DNA of 64,000 bases from Nostoc cf. commune SO-36 (GTDB taxonomy: Bacteria; Cyanobacteriota; Cyanobacteriia; Cyanobacteriales; Nostocaceae): contig NZ_AP025732.1 of NCBI RefSeq assembly GCF_023734775.1, positions 310,001-374,000 of the forward strand, given 5' to 3'. Both the position numbers and the translations under genes were made by a program. Positions 17,437 through 27,589 of the stretch are shown one piece after another. Each line of letters begins with the position of its first letter. The stretch's first letter is position 1. The notes beneath the pieces are model-generated. The model did no database searches. It had not been told where the DNA came from and saw only the letters and a list, made by a program, of their open reading frames with translations.

Positions 17437-18843
17437 TTAAGTCAAATGCATAAAAATTATTTTTAGTAATTCGGTGCGGGTAAACGGTTTAGTTAGATAT
17501 CCAGATGCCCCAACTAATTTGGCTTTTACTTTGTCTAAAACCCCTTTATTTCCAGTGACAAAGATAATAGGAGTCTTTTGAAACATAGAATTATTTCGTA
17601 TAATCCGACACAACTCATAACCATCGATTCCTAGCATATTTAAATCCAGCAAAATTAAGTCTGGTTTGTGCCTTATAATGGACAAAACGGCTTTTACTGG
17701 ATCGTTAATAGTCACTACAAAAAAATTTTCGTTTTCTAAGAAATAGCTAATTTCTTTAAGAATTGTCGGGCTATCATCTACAGAAACGATTTTATGGACT
17801 TTTTGTGCCGTTACAGTAGCCGCCATTACTTTTTGGGAAGCAGGATTTATGTTATTTGATATTGTTGGTTCCTGAAAGTTTTCTTTAGAAGGAGTAGAAA
17901 TCTGTGGTAATTGCTGAACAGGAGCTATATTCTCTTTAGAAGTATCTGGGTAAGAGTTGACGCTGGTACTTAGTTTTTCTTTAGTGTCAACTAATTCGGG
18001 AATTAATTTCGATAAACGCGTAGGCGTAGCCCATCGTAGATATTGCTCTTCAAAAATCCTTGGTAACTTATCATAAGGTGGATCGGGTTCATGCAAAATA
18101 ATCGCACCCTGAAGGATGTAAGGATATAAATTGCGAGCCAGTTGGATTTCATCTTGATTCAAAATTACAGCCAGATGACACAGGCTAAAACCCTTCATCC
18201 AATTAGCCAAATCTGGCTGGATATCTGGTAAATCTTGGTTCTCAAGTTTGTTTTTAATCAACAGATAGGGACGTTGATATGGAGAAGAAATCTGGGGAAT
18301 AAAAGTTTGCCAATTCTGTAATCTTAGTTGGCAATGTTCTAAAAGTTTTTCTACATCTAGCCTGCAAATTTTTGTCATTCTATCAAGTATTTCTACTAAT
18401 TCATAAGTACCTTCTTTGATGAGTAAAAATGATTCAATCACCTCTTTAACTAATTCTTGAACCAGCACTGCTGCTTGTGTAGAATGTAGATGTTGTTGAC
18501 TCACAAGCCAAGATATCGCCTGATACTCTAGAGGGCAATTTCTCGAATTGCTGTCATCTTCGATTAACTGACTGTGTGAATCAGGTTCAAACATCAGCCT
18601 GACTTGAACACGAACCTCACTGCTAAGGAGGGGAATTTGGTGGCTAAGACGACGCAAATGTCGTTCTAGTCGATCAAAAGGTTCTACTGAATGGGTAGCG
18701 TAAGTTATTTTGCCCTGTTCTAAGTAAATCGTCCAAGAAACTGAGTTACTCGATGCTTGTAAACAAGTACTATCGGAGCAATTGGATAACTGTCTTAGCA
18801 AACTTAGAGGACGTAGTTTGGTGAATGTACCTGAGTGATTCAT
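17437..18843 (-). CDS. PatA-like response regulator (PATAN/DUF4388 plus receiver)
   Basis: A 468-residue two-part regulator. The N-terminal PATAN/DUF4388-type region (about 1-120, with LRPLSLLRQLSN and WTIYLEQGKITYATHS) and a helical middle are followed by a linker and a C-terminal receiver (about 345-468) with acidic pair VDDS, phosphoacceptor in LILLDLNMLG and lysine in GYLTKPFTR. No DNA-binding domain is present, as in PatA, which affects heterocyst pattern in Anabaena; this copy may instead serve motility or another pathway, since cyanobacteria carry many such proteins. I place the start at 18843 (MNHSGTF) rather than 18873. The segment EEQYLRWATPTRLSKL is encoded across a CGTAGGCGTAGCCCATCG repeat word. 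Confidence 0.8.
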   Translation of the reverse strand: MNHSGTFTKLRPLSLLRQLSNCSDSTCLQASSNSVSWTIYLEQGKITYATHSVEPFDRLERHLRRLSHQIPLLSSEVRVQVRLMFEPDSHSQLIEDDSNSRNCPLEYQAISWLVSQQHLHSTQAAVLVQELVKEVIESFLLIKEGTYELVEILDRMTKICRLDVEKLLEHCQLRLQNWQTFIPQISSPYQRPYLLIKNKLENQDLPDIQPDLANWMKGFSLCHLAVILNQDEIQLARNLYPYILQGAIILHEPDPPYDKLPRIFEEQYLRWATPTRLSKLIPELVDTKEKLSTSVNSYPDTSKENIAPVQQLPQISTPSKENFQEPTISNNINPASQKVMAATVTAQKVHKIVSVDDSPTILKEISYFLENENFFVVTINDPVKAVLSIIRHKPDLILLDLNMLGIDGYELCRIIRNNSMFQKTPIIFVTGNKGVLDKVKAKLVGASGYLTKPFTRTELLKIIFMHLT

Positions 18844-19548
18844 ATTCTTCAAGTTTTCTTGCGGAATCAACAACCGAACATTTGTAGATTGAAAATATCA
18901 GCTATGAAGTATTTTCTTTTTTGTAATATTTTTCTACGCACAACTTATTTTTTTAAAATATTGTTTTTGTAACTGAATTGTTACATTTAGTGCTTTCTAC
19001 TTAATCTATCTCAAAAAACAAGTAGGTGGGTATGGAATAAAGAAACAATGATTATGGCTGGACTAACAGTAGATGCTGCTTACTTCTTAAGGTCTACTCA
19101 ACTACCGACAACTCTTAGCTGAAGACCTTAATAATGACGTTTATTTATGCCCACTCACTCAAAAAGGTAAATTTGATCCCGAATTCGCGCAGTTACGCTG
19201 GTATACTTCTAAAGTTGATGAGCTTAATTATGCTTAATTACTTTTCTATAAAGAAACGGTTTTTCTACATAAAATCTTTAAAAACTTATCTAGGAAAGTT
19301 TACGTATTTATTGTACTGTAGGTTTAATGGATATAAATTTTTGGTAGATACATTACAACAGGTAATGCTGGGTCTTGATAAACTCTTTTTTGCTAAACTA
19401 AGCTGTACTCAAGTTCTTCTTAAATATGTAGAGAACTTCATGAAAATCATTTGTTTAATAAAGATTAGAGCATCTACCACTAGATACTATATTCTATAGT
19501 CGCCTAAACGACTGAAATTATATACTCTGAGCAAAGGGAAATAAAGCT
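18844..19548. other. 705-bp spacer between divergent genes
   Basis: An AT-rich stretch with open frames that have no convincing composition; the longest, about 120 codons from 19134, is dominated by Leu/Phe/Tyr/Lys as expected from AT-rich noncoding DNA. AAGGGA at 19534-19541 is the likely ribosome binding site of the next gene. No RNA gene was recognised. Confidence 0.5.
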
Positions 19549-20250
19549 TTGGACTTTAACATAACACAAAAAGTTATGCATGATACATTAAGACTTGATG
19601 AAGTAGTAGAATTTGCTGAGAACCCAGAACCACGTTGTCCTTGTGTACTTTTACTAGACACATCTGGGTCGATGCAAGGAGATCCGATTGAGGCTTTAAA
19701 TCAAGGTTTATTAAGCTTAAAGGATGAATTAGTCAAAAATTCCTTAGCCGCAAGACGGGTGGAAGTGGCGATCGTCACTTTTGATAGTAATATCAATGTA
19801 GTACAAGACTTTGTGACTGCTGATCAATTCAATCCGCCGATTTTGACAGCACAGGGCTTGACTACGATGGGTGCAGGGATTCATAAAGCTTTGGACATAA
19901 TTCAAGAGCGGAAATCTCAGTATCGTGCCAATGGGATTGCTTATTATCGTCCTTGGGTATTTATGATTACCGATGGAGAACCCCAAGGCGAGTTAGAGCA
20001 AGTAGTAGATCAAGCAGCCCAACGTCTACAAGGAGATGAAGCTAGTAAACGTGTGGCATTTTTTACGGTTGGCGTAGAAAATGCGAATATGACGCGTTTA
20101 AATCAAATAACCGTGCGTACTCCCTTAAAGCTCAAAGGACTAAATTTTATCGAGATGTTTGTCTGGTTGTCAACTAGTATGTCAGCTGTTTCTCATTCCC
20201 AAGTGGATGAACAGGTAGCACTACCGCCGATTGGCTGGGGGACTGTTTAA
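19549..20250 (+). CDS. vWA domain protein, TerY/YegL-like
   Basis: A 233-residue von Willebrand factor A protein. The MIDAS metal site is complete: DTSGS at about residues 37-41, the Thr in LTTMGAG near 104 and the Asp in ITDGEP near 139. The rest follows TerY/YegL proteins (PWVFMITDGEPQGEL, ALPPIGWGTV). The start is TTG at 19549 with AAGGGA 9 bases upstream; an ATG at 19576 is possible. It opens a three-gene set with a PP2C phosphatase and a kinase, the known TerY-phosphorylation triad arrangement, where the vWA protein is thought to be a scaffold or a target of the kinase/phosphatase pair. Confidence 0.85.
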   Translation: MDFNITQKVMHDTLRLDEVVEFAENPEPRCPCVLLLDTSGSMQGDPIEALNQGLLSLKDELVKNSLAARRVEVAIVTFDSNINVVQDFVTADQFNPPILTAQGLTTMGAGIHKALDIIQERKSQYRANGIAYYRPWVFMITDGEPQGELEQVVDQAAQRLQGDEASKRVAFFTVGVENANMTRLNQITVRTPLKLKGLNFIEMFVWLSTSMSAVSHSQVDEQVALPPIGWGTV

Positions 20251-20299
20251 TTAAAAATCGCAGCTTGATGTTAAACACCTGGCTGCTAGAAAAAAATCT

Positions 20300-21082
20300 A
20301 TGAACATATCAAAACAGATTGCTCAATGGCGGATTGTGGCTGCGTCTGTATGTGGTACAGGTCACTTAAAAAACAATCAATTATGTCAGGATGCTCATCA
20401 CTGGCAAATATTGTCAGATAATGTTTTAGTGGCAGCAGCAGCAGATGGTGCTGGTTCTGCGAGCCTTGGGAAAGTGGGAGCGATGATTGCTGTGGAGACA
20501 GCAATAGAAAACATTTCAACTATTGGACTAACCCAAAAAAGTTTGAATGATGATGATTATGTGCGATCGCTCTTAAATGATGCCATACTAGCAGCCAAAA
20601 AAGCTGTGGAGGATGAGGCGGCTACTTGTGACAAACAGCCTCAAGATTTAGCAACTACCTTAATTATGATGGTCGCCACACCAGAAGTTGTGGCTGTGAT
20701 GCAAATAGGTGATGGTTTGGCAGTGGCAAAAGATCGTATGGGCAACCTGCTGGCACTTACCATACCTGACAGTGGCGAATACATCAACGAAACTACTTTT
20801 TTAACTTCGCCTACTGCCTTAGATACAGCGCAGATAAGATTATGGCGCACAGACATAGTAAATGTTGGCATCATCACCGACGGATTACAAATGCTGGCTT
20901 TGAATATGGTTGTTGGCGAACCACACAAACCATTCTTTTTTCCCCTGTTTGAATTTGTAGCCAATACCGAGGATAAGACAGTAGCCAAGGAGCAGTTAGT
21001 AAAATTCTTACGCTCAGAGCGAATTACGCAACGCACTGATGATGATTTGACACTCATTATAGCCGCATTCAACGACTCGTGA
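20300..21082 (+). CDS. PP2C-family serine/threonine phosphatase
   Basis: A 260-residue PP2C phosphatase of the short bacterial kind. Metal-binding aspartates appear in NQLCQDAH (Asp31) and AAAADGAGSAS (Asp49-Gly50), then GDGLAVAKD, a VGIITDGLQML segment with the third metal Asp, and the C-terminal DDDLTLIIA with the last. It is expected to reverse phosphorylation by the kinase encoded next. The gene lies 49 bases after the vWA gene and 57 bases before the kinase gene, consistent with one operon. Cytosolic: no signal or membrane segment. Confidence 0.9.
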   Translation: MNISKQIAQWRIVAASVCGTGHLKNNQLCQDAHHWQILSDNVLVAAAADGAGSASLGKVGAMIAVETAIENISTIGLTQKSLNDDDYVRSLLNDAILAAKKAVEDEAATCDKQPQDLATTLIMMVATPEVVAVMQIGDGLAVAKDRMGNLLALTIPDSGEYINETTFLTSPTALDTAQIRLWRTDIVNVGIITDGLQMLALNMVVGEPHKPFFFPLFEFVANTEDKTVAKEQLVKFLRSERITQRTDDDLTLIIAAFNDS

Positions 21083-21139
21083 GCAATAAATTTACAGGTT
21101 TCACATCTTACAATAACTTCCGTTAGCGGTAATTTCATT

Positions 21140-23309
21140 ATGCAGGTACTACGTTGTTCTCCTAAAAAAGAAATTCTCAGCCTCAATGTCAGTTTGGGGC
21201 GTGGTGGTGAAGCTTGTGTTTATGCAGTGCCATCCGATAACAACTTGGTGGCAAAGATTTACCACAAGCCAACCACTGCCCATGCTGATAAACTCCAGGC
21301 GATGCTTGCCAACCCGCCAGAAAACCCTACGGCTAGTTTGGGGCATATTTCTATCGCTTGGCCAGAGGATTTATTACGGGCAGCAGATGGCAAAAATAGC
21401 ATCCTGGGCTTTTTAATGCCACGCATTCAGGGGATGCGACCAATCATCGATTTTTATAACCCCCGAACCCGTCGTCAACACTGCCCCCTATTCAACTATC
21501 AGTACCTGCTCCGCACGGCTCGTAACCTAGCGGCAGCTTTTGCTGCTTTGCACGCTAGTGGATATTGTATTGGTGATGTAAACGAGTCAAATATTCTCGT
21601 CAGTGACACCGCCCTGGTGACTTTGATAGATACAGACTCTTTCCAAGTACTTGACCCCAACAGCAATGTTGTTTACCGTTGCCCAGTAGGTAAACCAGAG
21701 TTTACCCCACCAGAACTACAGAATAAAACTTTTGCCCAACACGATCGCGAAATCTCTCACGATTTATTTGGGTTAGCGGTGCTAGTATTTCAACTCTTGA
21801 TGGAAGGCACGCATCCATTTTCGGGGATATTTCAAGGCGCTATTGAGCCACCACCCTACGAAGCACGCATTGCATCGGGTCATTTCACTTACAGCGAAAA
21901 GCGGTACGTACCATACCTGCCCACACCCATCGCGCCTCCTTGGGAAATTCTCCATCCCAGCTTGCAGGAACTATTTATTCGTTGTTTTGAAGATGGTCAC
22001 ACCAACCCACTGCTGCGCCCCAGTGCCCAAACTTGGCTCTCAGCAATAGCTGAAGCCGAAGATTCCCTGATTACCTGCACGACAAATCCCCAGCATCGCT
22101 ACAACAACCACATGCGTAGCTGTCCGTGGTGTGAACGTACCGTGCGATTAGGCGGACGCGACCCCTTTCCATCACATCGGGCTATAGAAGCTAAAGAACA
22201 TCTACAACCGCGAGTCAAACGAAGAAAACAGTATACCCAGACACCACGTTTTCCACAGCGAGCCACATCACCGCAGTTAAGTAATTATTGGCAGCCAGTA
22301 ATTACTCCTAGTGGTTCATCATATAAACCTGCCAAAAAGTCAAGATTGTACCCGGTTATTTGTTGTTTGCTGGGTTTTGGTTTGTTGGGATATGCGGACA
22401 TAATGATTAAATTCACTCAGCCGTTGGTTTCCCAAAATGCTTACACCCAACAAGCATTGAACTCTCCCCAGACAAATAACAAACTCAGCTTCGCTGATTC
22501 TTATCAGCAAGGTTACATTGCTTACAAAGAGCGAGACTATGACAAAGCAATTATTAGCTTTTAGTGAAGCAATTGAACAAGAACCTACACACGCTAGATC
22601 AATTGTAAATCGTGTCAATGCCCGCTATAACCTGAAAGACTACGAAGGAGCAGTTACAGATTATAGCCAAGCTCTCAAAATCAAGCCCAATCAAATCAAA
22701 GCTCTTGTAAATCGCGGTAATGCCCGCTATATGCTAGCCGAATATAGTAACGATCCTGATACAGAGTATAACCTAGCGATCGCAGACTATAATCGGGCTA
22801 TCGCTCTGGATAACAATGAAGTTGAAGCTTATCTCAGACGAGGGATTGTTCGCACCCAAATGGCTAAATATAGCGGTGAATCTCGACAAGATTACAAAAA
22901 AGCGATCGCAGATTTTACCCACACAATAAAACTTAATATATCCAAAGCAGAAGCTTACTTTCAGCGAGGTGTCGTCTATTATCAAATTGCTCAATATAGC
23001 AGCAATTATGAGCAAGAATATAATCAAGCGATCGCTGACTTTAACCAAGCATTAACCATAAGCCCCAAACTAGCAAAAGTGTATCTCAAACGAGGTATGG
23101 TTCGCTATGAACTGGCACAATATGGCGGTAGTGAATCTAACAAATATCAGACGAAAGCTATCGAAGATATACAGGCATCGGCCAAAATATTTCTTGAGCA
23201 AGGTGATATGGATAATTATCAGCAAGCACTCAGTAATATGTGTGTAGTCATAGAAAACAAATGTGACCCTTTATTCCAAGGCTCAAGTAATGTCGAAAAA
23301 ACTAACTAG
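21140..23309 (+). CDS. Protein kinase with TPR tail, frameshifted (YegI-like)
   Basis: Correcting one base gives 722 residues. The kinase domain (about 15-290) has a GRGGEACVY glycine loop, Lys in LVAKIYH, catalytic loop GDVNESNILVS with Asp and Asn in place, and LIDTDSF where classic kinases have DFG, as in YegI-type kinases. A CTTNPQ...CPWCER Cys cluster (about 313-333) may bind zinc. A membrane span follows (about 396-415), then at least five TPRs (AIADYNRAIALDNNEVEAY and similar). The frame breaks at 22559-22562: four Ts where three would join KAIISF to SEAIEQEPTHARS, the two halves of one TPR. The upstream half stops at 22564. The phosphatase and vWA genes upstream complete a TerY-type triad. 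Confidence 0.85.
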
Positions 23310-23364
23310 AAAACAGTAACTTTTGTTACTGAAATATTCTTGGTTTTGATTGCAAAATCAAGCC

Positions 23365-23400
23365 TAACTAGGGTTAGTGACAGCTAGCCCTAGTTATTTT
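23365..23400 (+). terminator. Factor-independent terminator after the triad
   Basis: The arms TAACTAGGG (from 23365) and CCCTAGTTA (to 23396) pair, with additional TAG/CTA pairs inside, and TTTT follows at once. A smaller hairpin, CAGTAAC/GTTACTG, sits just upstream at about 23314-23331. Confidence 0.8.
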
Positions 23401-23470
23401 ATTGGTGATATTTGTATTTAAACCACACCTATCTTGAAACCTGTAGTTCTTCTCTGATGAAAAGGATTTG

Positions 23471-23568
23471 CCCTCATCCCCCAACCCCTTCTCCCAGATA
23501 TGGGAGAAGGGGAGCTAGAATTTCAAAGTCCCTCTCCCATATATGGGAGAGGGATTTAGGGTGAGGGC
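23471..23568. repeat. Dispersed CCCTCATCCC...GGGTGAGGG element
   Basis: Outer arms CCCTCATCCC and GGGTGAGGGC pair, with two inner hairpins on CTTCTCCCAGATATGGGAGAAG and CCTCTCCCATATATGGGAGAGG types (each quoted in part). The same core lies inside the MITE at 57664-57823, and relatives lie at 26184-26275 and 49247-49345. Confidence 0.75.
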
Positions 23569-23816
23569 GAAAACTATGGTTCTCAACTTAGATGAGGTTT
23601 AATTAAGTAATTTATTTTCATGTTTATAGATATTCATAGAGCTTTTATATAGAAAAGATTTTAATTTATCTTTCCTTTATAATTATGCCGAAAATTACAG
23701 TTAGATTATTGACGGAGAAAAAGAAATCAGAAATACATTTCTCTCCTTCCAAGTGCATCCTCTTCATCTCGAAAAAGTCGAATAATCATATCCCTACAAA
23801 TCTCCGAGGTAATTGC

Positions 23817-24590
23817 ATGAAAGCGGTGATTTTGGCTGGAGGTCTTGGTACACGCCTCAGTGAAGAAACCAGTGTTAGACCTAAGCCGATGGTTGAAATT
23901 GGTGGTAAGCCAATTCTCTGGCACATTATGAAAACTTACTCTGCCCACGGCATTAATGACTTCATCATTTGTTGTGGTTACAAAGGTTACATAATTAAAG
24001 AGTATTTTGCTAACTACTTTTTACACATGTCAGATGTCACCTTTGACATGAGATTTAACCAGATGAATGTGCATTCTGGGTATGCTGAACCCTGGCGTGT
24101 CACCTTAGTAAATACGGGTGATAATACCATGACAGGCGGGCGCTTAAAGCGAATCAGTGAACATCTTGGTAATGAAACTTTTTGCTTTACTTATGGTGAT
24201 GGTGTAAGTAATATTAATATCACCGAACTAGTTAAGTTTCATAAACAACAAAATAGCTTAGGAACACTGACAGCCGTTCAACCAGCCGGACGTTTTGGTG
24301 CTATTTCTTTAGGATATGAGCAAACTAAAATCACCAGCTTTCGGGAAAAACCTGAAGGTGATGGAGCTTGGATTAATGGCGGTTATTTTGTGTTAGAACC
24401 AGAAGTAATCAACTTAATCGCTGATGACTCTACCGTATGGGAGCAAGAGCCATTAGAAAAACTCGCTGATATGGAACAGCTATCTGCTTTCAAACACGAT
24501 GGTTTTTGGCAACCAATGGATACTTTACGTGATAAAAACTATCTGGAGGGGCTGTGGAAAACTAATCAAGCTCCTTGGAAGGTATGGTAG
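23817..24590 (+). CDS. rfbF: Glucose-1-phosphate cytidylyltransferase
   Basis: RfbF makes CDP-glucose from CTP and glucose 1-phosphate, the entry to CDP-deoxy and branched sugars. The 257-residue protein starts MKAVILAGGLGTRLSEET with the nucleotidyltransferase loop at 7-14 and RPKPMVEIGGKPILWH at about 21-36; FTYGDGVSN supplies the metal-binding Asp, and EKPEGDGAWINGGYFVLEP follows RfbF closely. The start is the ATG at 23817, with GAGG 7 bases upstream; the longer open frame to 23685 lies outside the fold. It is the first gene of the HEP island here and is followed by repeat-filled spacer. Confidence 0.92.
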   Translation: MKAVILAGGLGTRLSEETSVRPKPMVEIGGKPILWHIMKTYSAHGINDFIICCGYKGYIIKEYFANYFLHMSDVTFDMRFNQMNVHSGYAEPWRVTLVNTGDNTMTGGRLKRISEHLGNETFCFTYGDGVSNINITELVKFHKQQNSLGTLTAVQPAGRFGAISLGYEQTKITSFREKPEGDGAWINGGYFVLEPEVINLIADDSTVWEQEPLEKLADMEQLSAFKHDGFWQPMDTLRDKNYLEGLWKTNQAPWKVW

Positions 24591-24600
24591 GAAGAGAGTT

Positions 24601-24656
24601 AGGAGTCAGAATTCAGGAGTCAGAATTCAGGAGTCAGAATTCAGGAGTCAAAATTC
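24601..24656. repeat. 14-bp tandem repeat, four copies
   Basis: AGGAGTCAGAATTC repeated four times, the last with one change. The same word builds the ends of the elements at 43-197 and 47907-48035. It is followed by TGACTAATGACCGATGACAA-type words at 24671-24700. Confidence 0.85.
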
Positions 24657-24735
24657 AGAAGTTAAATAACAAATGACTAATGACCGATGACAAATGACAA
24701 ATAAATTTACTGTAATTTGAAGTGCGATAATACTA

Positions 24736-25950
24736 ATGTATGATTTTGCGATTATAGGTGGGGGAATAGTTGGACTCTCGACAGCGTTAGCTTTAGGAAA
24801 ACGCTATCCCAATGCCCGTATTTTAGTACTAGAAAAAGAGAGCCAATGGGCATTTCACCAAACGGGGAATAATAGCGGGGTAATTCATTCTGGTATTTAC
24901 TACAAGCCAGGAAGTTTCAAAGCTAAATTTTGTCGTGATGGTTCTCGCTCGATGGTAGAGTTCTGTCAAGAGCATGATATTGAACATGAAGTTTGTGGTA
25001 AGGTAATTGTCGCAACTGAAGCACAAGAACTACCACGCTTAGAAAATCTTTACCAACGCGGCTTAGACAACGGCATAGAAGTCCAGAGAATCAGCCCGGA
25101 AGAAGTCAAAGAAATTGAACCTCATGTAAGGTGCGTAGGTGGAATTCGGGTATTCTCAACTGGTATTGTTAATTACAAGCAAGTTTGTTTGAAATATGCC
25201 CAGCTAATTCAACAGCAGGGTGGGGATTTACACCTAAATACAAAAGTTCTGAAAATCTCTCCAAGCGGTAAAAATCAGGTACTGCAAACAAACAAGGGTA
25301 GCTTTGAAACCCGCTTTGTAATTAATTGTACTGGATTGCATAGCGATCGCACCGCCAAACTAGGTCAAGTTGAACCCCAAGCCAAAATTGTCCCATTCCG
25401 GGGAGAATATTACGAACTCACCCCAGAAAAACGCTATCTGGTCAAAACACTAATTTATCCAGTACCCAATCCAGATTTCCCCTTTCTGGGTGTCCACTTT
25501 ACCCGGATGATTGATGGTAGCGTCCATGCAGGGCCAAACGCGGTTCTATCACTCAAACGCGAAGGTTACAAAAAAACCGACTTTGACTTACGCGATTTTC
25601 TGGAAGTCATCACCTATCCTGGTTTTTGGAAATTGGCAGCCAAACACGCTGATGAAGGCATCCAAGAAATCATTCGTTCCTTTAGCAAAGCAGCCTTCAC
25701 CAGAAGTTTGCAAAAACTAATTCCCGAAGTCCAAGCAGAAGATTTAGTTCCCACCCATGCAGGAGTGCGCGCTCAAGCCTTAATGAACGATGGCAAGCTT
25801 GTAGACGACTTTTTGATTGTTTCTGGTCAAAACTCCATTCATGTTTGCAATGCTCCTTCACCGGCTGCCACATCTTCTCTAGAAATCGGCAAAGCCTTAG
25901 TTACTCAAATTCCCCAACTCTCGCATCTAGATAGTGCAGTAACTGCATAG
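24736..25950 (+). CDS. lhgO: L-2-hydroxyglutarate oxidase
   Basis: LhgO oxidises L-2-hydroxyglutarate to 2-oxoglutarate with FAD and passes electrons to the membrane. The 404-residue protein has the FAD-binding IIGGGIVGLSTALAL at about 6-20, the family blocks HQTGNNSGVIHSGIYYKPGS, VINCTGLHSDR, the substrate region VPFRGEYYELTPE and the C-terminal THAGVRAQAL...FNAPSPAATSSLEIG-like end (here VCNAPSPAATSS). It sits between rfbF and the sugar epimerase, which is unexpected for this enzyme; a role in polysaccharide synthesis would be inference only, such as acting on a sugar acid or on 2-oxoglutarate supply for the dioxygenase downstream. Confidence 0.88.
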   Translation: MYDFAIIGGGIVGLSTALALGKRYPNARILVLEKESQWAFHQTGNNSGVIHSGIYYKPGSFKAKFCRDGSRSMVEFCQEHDIEHEVCGKVIVATEAQELPRLENLYQRGLDNGIEVQRISPEEVKEIEPHVRCVGGIRVFSTGIVNYKQVCLKYAQLIQQQGGDLHLNTKVLKISPSGKNQVLQTNKGSFETRFVINCTGLHSDRTAKLGQVEPQAKIVPFRGEYYELTPEKRYLVKTLIYPVPNPDFPFLGVHFTRMIDGSVHAGPNAVLSLKREGYKKTDFDLRDFLEVITYPGFWKLAAKHADEGIQEIIRSFSKAAFTRSLQKLIPEVQAEDLVPTHAGVRAQALMNDGKLVDDFLIVSGQNSIHVCNAPSPAATSSLEIGKALVTQIPQLSHLDSAVTA

Positions 25951-26183
25951 ATAACATAGTTATTACTTCCGGGCTGCGGAATAAAAGGATGAATCTTGTA
26001 TAGTGGGCATCTTTTCCAGCCTGGAAATACAAGGGACGGGTAAGACACATATCCCACAAGAAAAGAGTGTAGTGCATCAATTCAAGAACCGCTCTAGAGC
26101 GCTGCTACCCAATGGGTTAGTCGGCAAACTATGTAATGACTGTTAGCCGAATTATACATAGCGCTTCTGGGTTTTAATCCAAT

Positions 26184-26275
26184 GACCTAACCCCCAACCC
26201 CTTCCCTACAAGGGAATGGAACTAAGATTCAAAGCCTCTATCCTCTTAGGAGAGAGGAATGGAAGTGAGGTCGAG
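26184..26275. repeat. Dispersed CCTAACCCCCAACCCC element
   Basis: GACCTAACCCCCAACCCCTT at the left and GAAGTGAGGTC at the right pair partly, with small hairpins inside (TTCCCTACAAGGGAA; CCTCTTAGGAGAGAGG). The related copy at 49247-49345 has the same order of words. It fills the 436-bp spacer before the epimerase gene, where I see no gene. Confidence 0.6.
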
Positions 26276-26386
26276 TTATTGCATACAAACGAAAAATATA
26301 GCGGTTCTCTCTTGAATGCAACACCCTTTAGGGCAAATATTTGTGCGCCCCTAATTTAACTCATCAATACAAAGGAATTAACCACA

Positions 26387-27415
26387 ATGAAAATATTAGT
26401 AACTGGAACAGAAGGCTATCTTGGTTCATTATTACCGCCTCTGTTAATCGAACGGGGACATGAAGTTATTGGTCTAGATACCGGCTTCTATAAAGTTGGT
26501 TGGCTATACAACCCTAGTGGAGTGACACCCAAAACCCTCAACAAAGATATCCGCAACATCACCCCGGATGATTTGGAAGGTATTGAAGCCATAGTTCACA
26601 TGGCAGAACTCTCCAACGACCCAGCCGGACAATTAGCACCTAATATTACATACGAAATTAATCATGTAGGTTCAGTTCGTCTAGCTAATCTAGCTAAGAC
26701 TATGGGTGTGCGTCGCTTCGTATATATGTCTTCATGCAGCGTCTATGGTGTTGCTACCGCAGGTGATGTCACAGAAGAATCTGCGATTAACCCTCAAACA
26801 GCCTACGCAGAATGCAAAACTCTCGTAGAAAGAGATGTTAGACCACTCGCTGACGATGACTTCTCTCCCACCTTTATGCGGAATGCTACAGCCTTTGGTG
26901 CTTCCCCTAGAATGCGGTTTGATATTGTTTTAAACAACTTAGCAGGGTTGGCATGGACTAGCAAGGAAATCAAAATGATTAGTGATGGTACACCTTGGCG
27001 GCCATTAGTCCACGCATTAGATATTTGCAAAGCAATAGTCTGCACCTTGGAAGCACCACGGGACATTGTACATAACCAAATCTTTAATGTTGGAGATACA
27101 GCAAACAACTATCGCGTTAGAGAAATCGCAGAAATTATTGCTGATGTTTTCCCAGATTGTAAATTGTCTTTTGGTGACAACGGCGCAGATAACCGCAGCT
27201 ATCGGGTATCCTTCGAGAAAATCAACACAATCTTACCCGGATTTAAATGTGATTGGAATGCCCAACTTGGTGCCCAACAGCTATTTGATTTATTCAGTCA
27301 AATACACATGGCTGAAGATACATTCTTGTTTAGAGGATTTACCCGTTTAAAACAGCTAGAGTATCTGATTCGTACCGAGCAAATTGACAAAGATTTCTTC
27401 TGGAATAAAAAGTAG
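26387..27415 (+). CDS. NAD-dependent sugar epimerase/dehydratase
   Basis: An extended short-chain dehydrogenase of 342 residues acting on a nucleotide sugar. NAD-binding GTEGYLG is at 7-13, Ser in MSSCSVYG at about 116 and the catalytic Tyr140-x-x-x-Lys144 in TAYAECK, so the active site is intact. The exact substrate is not readable; beside rfbF a CDP-glucose-derived sugar is plausible. AAAGGA precedes the ATG by about 11 bases. In the Anabaena HEP island an epimerase-like gene occupies a similar place. Confidence 0.88.
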   Translation: MKILVTGTEGYLGSLLPPLLIERGHEVIGLDTGFYKVGWLYNPSGVTPKTLNKDIRNITPDDLEGIEAIVHMAELSNDPAGQLAPNITYEINHVGSVRLANLAKTMGVRRFVYMSSCSVYGVATAGDVTEESAINPQTAYAECKTLVERDVRPLADDDFSPTFMRNATAFGASPRMRFDIVLNNLAGLAWTSKEIKMISDGTPWRPLVHALDICKAIVCTLEAPRDIVHNQIFNVGDTANNYRVREIAEIIADVFPDCKLSFGDNGADNRSYRVSFEKINTILPGFKCDWNAQLGAQQLFDLFSQIHMAEDTFLFRGFTRLKQLEYLIRTEQIDKDFFWNKK

Positions 27416-27589
27416 CTAGATTGGCTATTAGTGTGTAAACCAATAATTTAATTAGAGCGAATGTTTGTAATTATAGTGCGAAGTACGAACAGATTAAATC
27501 CACAATTGCACACTAATAGCATCAATATTTTCGAGAAAACAACCTTTATTTGGACTTATTTAATCTATCAAATTAGGGAGTTGTAATTT

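Noticed and set aside
19134..19499. 121-codon plus-strand frame before the vWA gene
   Set aside because: Composition (Leu, Phe, Tyr, Lys, Ile) is that of AT-rich noncoding DNA, with no ribosome binding site and no family pattern.
20641..21186. 181-codon minus-strand frame opposite the PP2C gene
   Set aside because: Overlaps a phosphatase with intact metal-binding residues; composition is not protein-like.
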